Assembly: GCF_901709675.1 (NCBI RefSeq)
Contig: NC_051090.1
Span: 3,159,342-3,223,341, forward strand
DNA length: 64,000 nucleotides
Origin: Syngnathus acus
Taxonomy: Eukaryota; Chordata; Actinopteri; Syngnathiformes; Syngnathidae
Reading direction: 5' to 3'
This document shows, in pieces, positions 25,601 through 34,700 of this stretch. The notes under the pieces were generated by a model that searched no databases, was not told the origin of the DNA, and saw nothing but the letters and a program-made list of their open reading frames with translations. The first letter of the stretch is position 1. The number at the start of each line of letters is the position of its first letter. A program made the translations under genes and the position numbers.

Positions 25601-25907
25601 ACATTTTCTGAGCGCGTGCCTCATAAGGTTATCCGGGTCAACTATTTGCTTTTTAAAAATGTATTTATTTACTTATTTTGCTCACCACAAACACCGCCTT
25701 GGGCTCGTCCTCGCTACACGATTCGAAGCTGGAGAACTGCTTCACGTTTCGGGCTCCGGCGTCGAACAACGCGGCGGCACCACCAGCGGTCCAGTGGAGG
25801 ACTTCCGCGGAGGGGTCGTCCATGAAAACAACCGCCCGGTTCACCTTGGACAGAACCCGGTCCCACATTTGAACCGGGAAGTGCCACACCGCCTCCGGAG
25901 TAACCAT
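1355..25907 (-). CDS. scfd2: Sec1 family domain-containing protein 2, 5' six coding exons (partial)
   Basis: Spliced minus-strand gene. Coding exons are 25686-25907, 24593-25196, 24318-24486, 19281-19408, 16116-16291 and 1355-1634, all bounded by GT-AG with matching phases (0,1,2,1,0,1). They total 526 codons plus one base. As I recall the human protein is 684 residues, so about three quarters is here and the C-terminal exons lie left of the window. The translation follows vertebrate SCFD2 throughout; recognisable blocks are KAVFVVSSLLKGRTVDTLKD, LCEWMGDMNYTAEV, FVDRTMDLTGAVGHHGD, VAPGCLAQ, LPIKMSMGRVTPEQL, ACLAFERLLLQ and ELILLLIYLYSL. The family is Sec1/Munc18-like, thought to act in vesicle trafficking through SNARE control; the exact role of SCFD2 is poorly defined. 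The start is the ATG at 25907 in context AAAATGG. A GTG nine bases upstream is in frame but not needed. Gene identity is close to certain; boundaries are read by eye. Confidence 0.95.
2340..2462. repeat. Fish-type AAGTAAAAGTAC repeat copy
   Basis: Contains TATTTAAGTAAAAGTACAAA, ACTTAAGTAAAAGTA and ACACTTAAGTACTTTG, the signature of a common fish interspersed repeat built on AAGTAAAAGTA/AAGTACTTT words. A related fragment lies at 4612-4645. Confidence 0.5.
3977..4022. repeat. Dispersed TATGCTAATTTA...TTAGCATTAAGCTA motif, copy A
   Basis: TATCTATGCTAATTTAGATT, then GTTAGCATTAAGCTAGCC. Related copies lie at 14929-14994 and 50451-50497, with partial copies at 33850-33875 and 32220-32255. Confidence 0.5.
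4612..4645. repeat. Short fragment related to the AAGTAAAAGTAC repeat
   Basis: AAGTAACAAAGTACAAATAC followed by TTTGTGTGT matches part of the 2340-2462 copy. Confidence 0.35.
6308..6445. repeat. AT-rich stretch with repeated ATCGATTA words
   Basis: Contains TTAATCGATTCC, ATAATCGATTATCC, ATCGATTATTTC and TTCGATAATTG. Fish genomes carry repeats with alternating AATCGATTA words; this looks like a decayed copy. A cluster of CUT or homeodomain sites is the alternative. Confidence 0.35.
7231..7485 (+). pseudogene. Possible transposase remnant with FWGCFA motif
   Basis: The plus frame contains RPVLFWGCFATPDTDAG, reminiscent of the (M/L)WGCF motif of Tc1/mariner transposases, but the residues around it do not follow the family. 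Weak suggestion of an old transposase copy. Confidence 0.2.
7590..8072 (+). other. Unidentified ORF segments, partly coiled-coil-like, split by a G18 run
   Basis: Three open stretches lie close together on the plus strand. The first is CSLEKIVSQLECVKKKYEDQ (about 7600-7660). The second is DHDILKAQFQSLIEKIKTQR to QELM (7730-7840), after an acceptor-like TTTTTCTACACAG. The third runs from ATG 7890, MASQVSAVKQQVSITDALPS to LPEQM, then Arg/Ala-rich. The first two have charged heptad-like spacing. I do not recognise a family. No long frame joins them, so this may be a broken gene copy, a small spliced gene or chance. Confidence 0.25.
7870..7887. repeat. G18 homopolymer
   Basis: Run of 18 G in scfd2 intron 5; may be length-variable or mis-sequenced. 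Confidence 0.95.
9306..9332. repeat. GGGGGA-type purine repeat
   Basis: Short array of GGGGGA units followed by a G run; G-quadruplex-capable. Confidence 0.9.
12254..12350 (+). promoter_or_regulatory. TATA box followed by a splice donor, opposite to scfd2
   Basis: A strong TATATAAA (12254-12261) in CCGCTATATAAACAG is followed about 80 bases later by CTCAAG|GTACGC (donor at 12342/12343). This would make a 55-60-base first exon on the plus strand if transcription starts near 12285. Upstream lie GATAACAGGAAGTGAG (GATA and ETS-like words). A good acceptor TTCTTTCCAG|GCTCAG lies at about 14068. No coding potential is evident. Confidence 0.3.
14363..14379. repeat. Short CA microsatellite
   Basis: ACACACACACACACAC in scfd2 intron 5. 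Confidence 0.9.
14929..14994. repeat. Dispersed TATGCTAATTTA motif, copy B
   Basis: GTCTATGCTAATTTACATTA, then ACGTTAGCATTACGCT. Same order of words as copies A and C with a longer spacer. Confidence 0.5.
16116..16291 (-). CDS. scfd2: scfd2 coding exon 5
   Basis: Acceptor CCCAAG|GCCGCG, donor CTGCAG|GTCAGT, phase 1 in and 0 out. Encodes RVTPEQLCSYARPFRD, HCGVLQQGLATAETLRHP and ACLAFERLLLQ, all recognisable SCFD2 blocks. Confidence 0.92.
16292..19280 (-). other. scfd2: scfd2 intron 4
   Basis: Non-coding, about 3 kb. Contains T-runs at 18181-18198 and 18253-18266 and short low-complexity stretches. I see no gene or clear mobile element. Confidence 0.7.
19281..19408 (-). CDS. scfd2: scfd2 coding exon 4
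   Basis: Acceptor TGCCAG|GTCGCC, donor ATGG|GTACGA, phase 2 in and 1 out. Encodes SPAARSLWEVML, then SLMEVRRQLVEAASKEKLPI and KMSM. The match to the family continues across both junctions. Confidence 0.92.
19545..19660 (+). pseudogene. Probable LINE reverse-transcriptase fragment
   Basis: The plus-strand frame reads INRGVPQGLLLCTMQF, which resembles the conserved GVPQGS(I/V)LGPLLF motif of non-LTR retrotransposon reverse transcriptases. The downstream DNA (CACATCATTCACAGTCAAATTT) could correspond to the stretch before the YADD motif, now frameshifted. Only this short island is recognisable. Confidence 0.35.
21200..21228. repeat. TG microsatellite with CG interruption
   Basis: TG repeats interrupted by GCGCG, in scfd2 intron 3. 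Confidence 0.85.
24318..24486 (-). CDS. scfd2: scfd2 coding exon 3
   Basis: Acceptor AATAG|GAGCAG, donor ACTCG|GTGAGT, phase 1 in and 2 out. Encodes AVGHHGDSLAEKILTMLKPL, then a segment ending VAPGCLAQT. Intron 2, which separates it from exon 2, is only 106 bp. Confidence 0.92.
24593..25196 (-). CDS. scfd2: scfd2 coding exon 2 (largest)
   Basis: Codons 75-275, acceptor CCCCAG|GTTAGC, donor ACGG|GTATGT, phase 1 out. Carries the N-terminal Sec1-like region with LCEWMGDMNYTAEV, a leucine/proline-rich FPLLPPDLRAL segment and FVDRTMDLTG at its end. It is GC-rich relative to the surrounding introns, which is why a 157-codon antisense ORF also stays open here; that ORF is a shadow. Confidence 0.93.
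25197..25685 (-). other. scfd2: scfd2 intron 1
   Basis: A 489-bp intron bounded by GTGAGC and CCCCAG. AT-rich, with no coding or repeat signal noted. Confidence 0.75.
25686..25907 (-). CDS. scfd2: scfd2 coding exon 1
   Basis: Codons 1-74, from the ATG at 25907 to donor GTG|GTGAGC. Encodes MVTPEAVWHFPVQMWDRV and onward through KAVFVV. It ends in phase 0 and joins GTT AGC TCC of exon 2, which recreates the family segment VFVVSSLLKGR. Confidence 0.92.
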
Positions 25908-26060
25908 TTTGCCCACACAAAACAGTCAGTCGGCGGCTGAGCTAGTGACAACTCAGCCCGGCAAAAAAACAAACACGTTGATGACGTGTCAGTGCTGCGT
26001 CGCGTATATTATACGTCACAGCCAAGGAGCAACGTTGCCATAGTGAAGTGGCATTATGCA
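25908..26060 (-). promoter_or_regulatory. scfd2: Probable scfd2 promoter with two CRE-like sites and an X-box half-site
   Basis: Immediately upstream of the scfd2 start. Seen: TGACGTGTCA at 25982-25991, a minus-strand TGACGT core at 26013-26018, and GTTGCCATA at 26034-26042, which resembles an RFX X-box half-site. Paired CRE/ATF sites just upstream of a start codon are typical of housekeeping, sometimes bidirectional, promoters. The transcription start itself is not visible. On the opposite strand an ATG at 26070 is followed five codons later by AAG|GTAAAA, but this may be chance. Confidence 0.45.
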
Positions 26061-29000
26061 ACAGCAAGATGAATAGATGGAAGGTAAAAGGGCTTCATTC
26101 ACGATTAACTCTTTCTGCTGACATTCTATTTCGTAAATGGATTGTAGTCAGGTTTATTTCACATTAATGCTCATTATAGTTGCAGTATATGTGAGTGACT
26201 GCAGCCCTGGCAAATGCATCTAATGCTTAAAGTAATCATGCGTGAAACAATAGGAGCTAATTCAAGTCCCGTTAAATCCTCATTCCATTAACACTTAATA
26301 CTTCCAACTGAATGTGAGTGCCTTTGAGCCGTGATGCATTCGGACATTATCAGACCATAGGAGAAAACAAAAGCAGCCTTACATAAGTTCCATCTTTGAG
26401 ATTCTGATTAATAATGGGGTTGGTCAAATCAGAATAAGGCATATGAAGCCAGCCTTCTGTTTGCATCAAGTTTACAACACTGCCATTTTGATCCCGTGCC
26501 GCCCTCCACTGTCAACTGAAATCAAAGTGCCCTCGGGCTCGCATTGCAAAGGTCACCGATGGATGGGTTCGCTCATGTGACGTTGGGAGTGACCACAAAC
26601 AAGCTTGAAGAATGCACTTGCAAGATCTTTTATGAAGTTCACTGTTCACAATCACAGCTCAAATTTTTCCAAGACATCAAATCAGTCATATTTTGGGGGG
26701 AAAAAAAAAATAAAAAATTAGTCTGTTGACTCAAACATGAATGTACCAGTGGGATTATTTTTATCTCCTACTCTTGACTAACTCCTCGTGACAGAAAGGG
26801 GTTAGTGTCCCATCTGTGCATGTGTGTGAACATGCTTGGCGGGGGTGTGAATGTGATGACTATAAAGAGCCTGTTTGGTGAAGACGAGCCAAAATGACCC
26901 AGTTAAGGTGTATAAAATGAGTTAATGGAGCCACGGGAGTTGTCAAAGTGGACGACAAAGCGAGCGAGATTAGGACGTGTCCTGTTTTCTATCTGTCCAA
27001 AAAAAAAAAAAACCTTACAAAATAATCTTGCATATCTTCTTACTTAAAATTGTAGTAAACACATTTCCCAGAATCCCATTGAATTTTCCCATTGAGTGAG
27101 TCAAATGTTCTATAAATGGCCCTGATTAGTTTTTTTTTTATTAATGCCCATGTTGCGACACAATCGCACATGCACACACACGGAGCTTCCTTTGAAGGCA
27201 TAAACACATCTGGATGCCATCCCCTCTCTTTTCTTTTTCTTTCCACGAAGACCCCTTAGCTAGAGAGGGGGGAGGTCGCAGCAGTTTTTCGGCCACACTA
27301 GAGCATAATCGCGATTTAATGGTGAATTGCAACATTTAAAACTCTCAAAATGGATTTTGTAAATTGCATCTCCTGAGTCCAAAAATAAAGTTGCAAAACA
27401 TGTCGATTTTCATTAGCCCAACCATGGCGTTTGGCACTATCTGTTAGCATTGAGGTGACAGATTTTTTTATTTTTGCTATTTATGTCCACAATATTTAAT
27501 TCACTTTTGTTTTACGTGTCAGTCTTAAAGGGAAAAACTTCAAAGATCCCCAGACGCTGCGGCTAGCGTGAGTAATTGTTTCCTACCTGTGGTGCTCTTG
27601 CAGTGAATGTTTGATGAGGGCCACAAAGTTGCATGCTTTGCAGCGTATGAGAGCACAAACTCCTTAGGGCTAATTGCAAACCAAATGTGCTTGCGTGGCT
27701 TCTTGGCTCTCATACAACTGCTTCACACTTGGAAATGGACTTGATGGATTTCACGCAGGCATGAGGTGGACGCCGCTGTCGCAGACTCAGTGTGAACACC
27801 TCGTTTAAGGCTTTCATTGAAAGTGACTTTAAAAATAGCTCGTAACTAATAAACAATGTTACCGATCCGATCGAACTAATTTATGCCTATCAAGACTGTG
27901 GTTCCGGGTCTCGGAGGGGTTCTGCAATTAGTATGACACGTGTCCTCTTCACCAAACACCCAAACAAAAACATCCGACTAAAAAAGCAATTTGCCTCTCC
28001 TTTTCTTTTGCTTCTGGCGAGGTCCCCATGGCGGGCCTGTTCAGCACATTTCTCCCGGCCAAAACGACACAGTCAGCGCTTTTTTTTTCCTTCTTGCAAG
28101 CAGGGTCCTATTTTTATCACGAGGCAGGCACTATAACTTCAAGAAAAATGGAGCGTTATGGATAAAAGCGGCGTAAAAGCCTTTTAAAAAGGGCCTTCTG
28201 CTGGATGTTTGGCAGTTGAGGCGTATTTAGCGGCCTCTTGGCACGGCTTCACCTGCTGGCAACATGGCGACTAACAGAGGGTGAAGGAGGCTCGCGTGAG
28301 ATAAAAATAGAGCTTCTATTTGGGGATCTTTTGAAGATAAAGATGTGAAGCTTTCCTGGATCGTCCATGGATTGGCGCCAGCACACCTGGACTCAGGAAG
28401 ACATACAAGCCCCGTCCGTCCAGCACACAATTGTTTATTATGACATTGCAGCTTGTGCACCCCGAATTGCAAATCAGTTATTTTTGCAGCTGCATGCGTG
28501 ATGTGACCCAAGGGAGGTTCTCCAAGGAGGCCTTTTGAACCCTCCGAATTTAATGCGATCACCCCTAAGGGACTCCAAAGACAACATATGAGCTGCACAT
28601 GAAAAGAGACATGAATACACCTATTTGGTCCAGAGGGATGGAAACCAGAAGAGAGTAGAAGTGAGTTAACTTTACAAAAAGACGATAGTGGAAACGGTGA
28701 AGGAAGGAAATGTCATGTTGGAGAAATAGTGCAGAGCAAATCTTCGATCAATTTGCACACACAAAGACAAACACAACCGATACCGAGTACTGATACCACT
28801 TTTGAAATATAAATAAGAATGGATTGTGATCATCACTGGCATCATTCCCAGTGTGAAACTCAGCCAAGGCTTAAATACGTAACACACACATACGCACACA
28901 CCGATAGCAACACAAAACTTTGCTAAAAATAGCCAAGATCACTTTCATTCGTCACGGCAGGAGAGGAGAACACATTACCTCCACGGTACATACGGTTGTG

Positions 29001-31214
29001 TATGTGTGAAGTAAAATGTAGGACACACACACACATGTAATGGGTGACATTAGGATGGAGGAAAGAACAATCTATAAATATCTCGTGTGTGTTTGGCACG
29101 CACATTGGTCTCTCACTTCCCCTCGTTTGACCCACAAGTGTCATGCCGCATTAGAACGAGCACTTTAAAATGTGGATGTGAATGGATGAAGATTTTTTTG
29201 AGGGTGTGGGTTCATTACAACCTGATAAATATCCTCAAAAGATGTGGGAACTGGAGGGACATCCCACAAGAAGGAAAAATACAAAATATGAAAAATTATC
29301 CCAAAAGAAAATCAAGGGAAAAATTGTAATATCACCAGTCACCACTAGATGGCAGACATACCTGCACTTGCACTAATTTTTAGCTGATTTTTAAATGATA
29401 GGCAGGACAAATATTAACATTTTAAGTGAAAAAAATGAGTTCCTGCACTTAACTATGATGCCAGTTTGTTTAGCAGTTTTGTGCCATCCTTGGACGGTAT
29501 TTATTTTTTATTTTTTGCAAAAGAGCCCTTTGCACTAAGGGGAAAAAACAGCACGTAGACTGTCGAGTTCCTGTTTTGTAAGATAGAAGGATAAATTGGA
29601 TAGCTTGTGATGGGACTCACCTCGACGTGCGCTGGGAAGCATTCCATTAGAGGAGCTGGACTTCACCTGCAGTTGACTCCAAAGTCTTATCCATCCATCC
29701 ATCCATCCATCCAGCCAGCCAGCTGGAGATCCTTTGACACGGGGCCAGTCACTTCAAACACGAGCGAGCTTTGTTATGCTCTCTTGATTCATCTGTTTGT
29801 ATGTTGGCTCGCTCCCACTTGCTTTCTTCTGGCGGTTCCTCAAACGAAAGGCATATTGCAAACACTGCCGCTCGCAGATAAAAAGTCAAATGAGGCTTTC
29901 GATGAACACCTTGGCTTGAAAATGTGATTTACATTTTAAGGGTGATGCTGAAAGAGTACACACAGTAATGGTGTCAGAATTACAATTTTATTTGACCTAG
30001 TTTTACGGCAAAGCTATATTTTTTTTAGCTCTGTACGTGAAGGATATAATATAAAGTTATTCTGAGAACTTAGTATACATTTTGCAAGTCAGTCATTTCC
30101 TGCCCACATGTCTTCAGTCAGCCTCAAACGGGAGCAGTTTGTAAAATTTAAGAGCAGGAATAGCGATTTGTGATGCCAGCACCATTTTTCCTGCACTCCC
30201 GCTCGCATTGTTCTCTTTGGGTCTTCCGAATGTTGTGTACGTGTGTGAGGGCTGAGCGCCAGCGCGCATGGATCGAATGAGCCCGGAATAGAGCGCGCCG
30301 ACAGATTCAAGATTGCTTTCACGATCAGACAGCCACAGCTGCTCGACAGACCGCGTTAAACGTCACAAAACGTCTTAGCCAAAGATTTAAAATCGAGATT
30401 TATTTATGGGATTGTTTTTATGGAGAGATTGAGATTTAAGATGTTCAAGAGTCTTAAAAAAAAGATATTTAATACAATGGAAGCTTTAAAATGTCAAATC
30501 AAGTTCAATTTGAAGATCAAAATGTTTATAGAATGAATAAAAATGATGAATTATCCAAATGGTATCAAAAGCAGGGTCGTCACGGGAGTTACGATCAAAG
30601 ATGTCACAGGAGGGATAATTAGTAAGGTTCTTTGACGTAAACAACCACATTTGTAACTTCTCCTGTTTACGTTTTGTGTCCTTGCTCCGGGTTTCCCCTC
30701 GTCCGCGTCACCGCAAACGTCCAAATAAGGCGGATAGACGACCGAACGCCTCCGCTTTGCTCTTTATCGGCGGCGGAGGCGTCCTTCCCGCCCTCGTCGA
30801 CGTGTCACTTTGGATTTACACGTGCTGGAGGTCAGCGAGTAGACCGAGCCCAAGGCCGGAGCGCTTCAGAACTTGAGAGAACATACGCTCATGTTTTCTC
30901 TTCCGTCAAGGACTTTCTTCTCTTCTCTTTTTATGAATCATTTCCTTTTTACTTTCACCCGATACACACGTGTGCAACATGTCCACCGGTATATTAGGAA
31001 CAGCAGGTTCTCCTGGTGCAGTGGTGGGCCATATTTAGCGTTTGACAGGGGGAACGGCCGCTTGTTAACCTCAAGAGACAGTCGGATGGGATGAGAGACA
31101 GGATGGAAAGCAGAGGGAGGAAAAGAACATCCTTTACCTGGAAAACGTTTCCCGGCGAGGTGGTGTCAGAAGAGAAAGGAATCGACTCAAAGATCAAGTG
31201 AGCGGATGTGCCGA
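26061..31214. other. scfd2-lnx1 intergenic region
   Basis: About 5 kb between the scfd2 5' end and the lnx1 3' end. It holds a CCAT tetranucleotide array at 29691-29722 and AT-rich stretches. No exon of FIP1L1, the gene that lies between SCFD2 and LNX1 in human, is recognisable. I see no other gene. Confidence 0.65.
29691..29722. repeat. CCAT/CCAG tetranucleotide array
   Basis: CCAT repeated, turning into CCAG repeats at the right end, in the scfd2-lnx1 intergenic region. Confidence 0.95.
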
Positions 31215-31641
31215 CGTTGTGTTTTTCTCAATGTCTTTTTATTGACCATTGAACCGAGTGTACCGATATCAGTTATACGAGACGGGCCGAAGCGGAACAC
31301 AAACAACCACGGCGGACGGCCTCCGACGGATACGCAGCAACCGAGTCACTTTTCTGAAATCTCTTCAAAGTAAGAAAAATGAGTAAGGCTTCCACAAAGT
31401 CACCTAATCACGGTATTTAAATAGCATCACTTTTTTTTTTTTTTTCCTTTGAATCTGAAAGAAACGAGTCAAACGACACAGACGACTACTTGGCAACGTG
31501 ATCAACGGATGTAGTACAAGTGCTTCATTCTGTATTTTTTTTTTTTTATATACACACCTGACATTTACAGTAGTAGAACCTCAAGCGTTCTGTGTCCTCG
31601 TTCCCAGAGACAAAAAAAAAAGTCCAGTCTCAAACGTCCGT
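31215..31641 (-). other. lnx1: lnx1 3' UTR with poly(A) signal
   Basis: Downstream of the TGA. A canonical AATAAA lies at 31238-31243 on the minus strand, about 400 bases past the stop, so the transcript probably ends near 31215. Long A runs at 31431-31445 and 31537-31549 (minus strand) also lie within it. Confidence 0.5.
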
Positions 31642-31777
31642 TCACATCAGGCTTCCCGGCCACGACACGATGGTCAACGTGATTCTTCCCCGAAGTTCCT
31701 TGAGGAGACGTACCAACGCCATGTGGGTCATGCCCCACGTACTCTTCCCGTTCACCTCCAGCAAGATGTCGCCGCAC
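31642..31777 (-). CDS. lnx1: lnx1 coding exon 11: PDZ4, second half, and stop
   Basis: Acceptor TTTGTAG|GTGCGG, phase 2 in. Encodes [36 protein letters not shown] and a final LM, then TGA at 31642-31644. Separated from exon 10 by an intron of only 58 bp. Confidence 0.92.
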
Positions 31778-34700
31778 CTACAAACGGACACGTGGGTAAA
31801 TAATCGGACGGCGAAAATCCCGACGCCAGTCTTACCTTATCCCGCCGTCGTTGTAGGCTGGCGTGCCCTTGACGATAGAGCGTATAAAAAAGTACTGGTT
31901 GCAGTTGACTTCCTCCTGGCCCCCCACAATGCTGAACCCCAGGCTGCCCGACATGCTCCGTCGCAGCACGATGTCCTTGCAGCTGTACAAGTGCCTGCGG
32001 GATAAAGCCGAGGGCGGGACGCTGTCTTTGAATGGACATTTTTGGGGTCATTGTGTCATCACACATGGACGTATTGGCATAATAACATCGGAGCCAGACA
32101 GCCTTTGTTGTTGCCTTTAATTTGAGGTGTGAGTCAATGGGGTTTGATGGATTTTTGCTTTTCCCGTTGGTCCCTGTTAGCATTGGAAGTTAACTGTCAA
32201 ACTAAACACATGTATAAGAAAGGCCTGCTAGCTTAATGCTAATTAGCATTTATGCAGTTTTATCCATTTGAGCCATGAAGACAAATGTTTAGCAATAAAT
32301 GTAGTAAGTACTCATAGTCATACATTCTTTATCCTCCGTAGAATGGCCGTTTTTTGACTTTTATCACGAAGTGGTGTTTCAAACAACTTCTGCAATGACA
32401 AACCTGGGCAGCTGCAGCCACGACACCCACAGCGGGGAGTAGTCGTTGTTGGGCAGCGGGCTCTTGGAGCTGCTGTCGGGCGAGGACGCCAGGCAGGGCG
32501 GCAGCTCGCCCTCTGGCAGACCCTCATCGGGGGGTCGCATCTCCAGGACTTTGAGCACCACGGGCGAGGAGGTGTTCTTCAGATTGGCCACGGCTTCGCT
32601 CCGCGTCACCCCCGTCAGGTCCACGCCGTTCACGTTGAGCAAGATGTCGCCTGCGGGGGGTGAGACGAGGGGAAGGGCGAGCTCTGTGAAATATTACATA
32701 AATATAACGCGAGCGCCACCTGTGCGTTTGAAAAGAGCAAAAGGTGCTTTCGAGCCGCCAGCCAAAGGACAATTGCTGTGCGAGCATATGCAAATGCCAT
32801 CATGAATATTTATTCAGCCTCCTGTTAAATTGTGGGTGAGATTGACTCGTTTAATCTAAAATGCAAGAAAAAGTAGCTTTCGGCTTGGCTTAATCATGTC
32901 AGGCATTTGTAAAGCAATGGTTGGACGAATGGAGTTAGTCATGAGATGATAATTATTAGGATTTCCTTCCACCCAAAAAATATTAAAAAAAAAAAAAAGA
33001 AAAGGAGGGTGAAAAAGCAAATGTCATCATCCCATAAAGAGAGATTCACACACAGGCACAATGACATGATTCATATGCATTAAAGAGAGCCGAGTCAGCA
33101 AAATCTCCCTCGCCCGTGTTTTAAAGTGATTCCTTGGCCAGTTCCATTCCTTCCTGGTACTACGCTAATGCTAACGCTTTCTTGGGTTGGAGTTAATTTG
33201 CAGAGCGCTGAACCGCCGCCGCCGCCCGATTAACTTTCATAATTAAACGCGTGTTCGCCAATCGGTACACGGCACAAATCCACCAGCAGTGCCTGCTGCA
33301 ATTAAATTGTGCCAGACAGAGCACAACATTGTTTTTTTTTTTTTTTTAATTATTATGTTCATCGCAGACTGACGGTACGGCTCACAAAATGGTGGAGCCT
33401 CATGTTACCTTTGCGTATGGAACCCTCCTGGCCGACAACTCCGTCGGGGTCCACGTTGGTGACGTAGATGGGCAGGTCCCACCCGCGGCTTGACATGCCA
33501 CCGGCGACGGCCATGCCCAGCGAGTCGTACGGCTCCTTGCTCAGCGTCACCGTCTTCTCGTAGCAGGCGGGCTTCTGGTCCTACGAGATTCGCAATCCAT
33601 CAAGTCCACATTCATGTTTGGATATTGTATTTGAGTGTGAGCTGACCAGCAGTGTCTGCTCAATGTCCACCGGGGAATACGGCGGTGGGCCGTCCAGGGC
33701 CCACGGAGCTTCTTGGAGGATGTCGGGCGCGGGCAAGCAGACCTGGCGGAACACGATGAAGTGGACGCCTTCCTCGCTCGCCTGGCGAAAGCACGTAAGC
33801 TTTGTAATGATGGTTCGGCTAATTTCCGTTAGCTCATCGATGAGGGTTTGCATTACATGTTAGCGTTAAGCTAAAAGGTTATGATGAAAACCCTTATTAT
33901 TTTCATCCTTCCAGATATATTTTTTGATCGACTCTACCCTAATTTGCATTTGCCATCTGATGACCTCCCACGTACTTATTCACACTTTTGCCTGACGACT
34001 AACCGACTGTTTCTGTCTCTTTACCTCCTCCGAGAGTCGCCCTAGTCTCTGCAGCACAGCGCTCGGTTCCTTAATAAGCCAGACCCGAGCCCATTATTGC
34101 CTTAATTGGCCTGATTTAATTTCAGGCCCGCTGGCTGTTAATCTGTCAGAAAGTGCCAGCTCGGGAAGACCAATAGGGAGTACCCGGTAGAGCCAGTCAG
34201 TCAGAACTTCAGGCCCGAAGACCCTGAACAACTTCACGGCAATTAACCGCCATTTGGCAAGAAACGACAACTGGCCGAGGCCTTTCATACTGCTTGCAAA
34301 CGGAACAATACTGCCGTTGTTCAATTCCCAGTTGAGCAAATAAACACCTTCCTTTTTTTCCCATGGCAGAAAGTAATTGATAGTAGGTCTAATTCATTTT
34401 TTAATCCAATTTTAAACACATTGCTAACCAAAACAGCAGCACCTACCAATTCATGTTCCCTTCACCAACCTGTATGAGCAGAGCAGCATGTTCCGGAGCT
34501 CCGTAACGCAGATCGTGTCCATTGATGGCCAGCACGCGGTCTCCGACCCACAGCTGTCCGTCACGCGCCGCCAGGCCGCCCTCCAGCAGGTCAAAGATGT
34601 AGAGGCCGGGCTCCTCGGGCCGCCGCACCAGCTTGATGCCCAGCTGCTCGTCAGGCGCGCTTTTGCTCAGCACCACGTGAACGTTGTCGTCCCGGAAGGG

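Noticed and set aside
26070-26165. Short divergent ORF (MNRWK...) next to the scfd2 promoter
   Set aside because: Only 32 codons; the donor-like GTAAAA after five codons is weak and no partner exon was found.
31752-32183. 143-codon minus-strand ORF over lnx1 exon 10
   Set aside because: Wrong frame: it crosses a splice acceptor and donor. PDZ4 is in another frame fixed by phase and homology.
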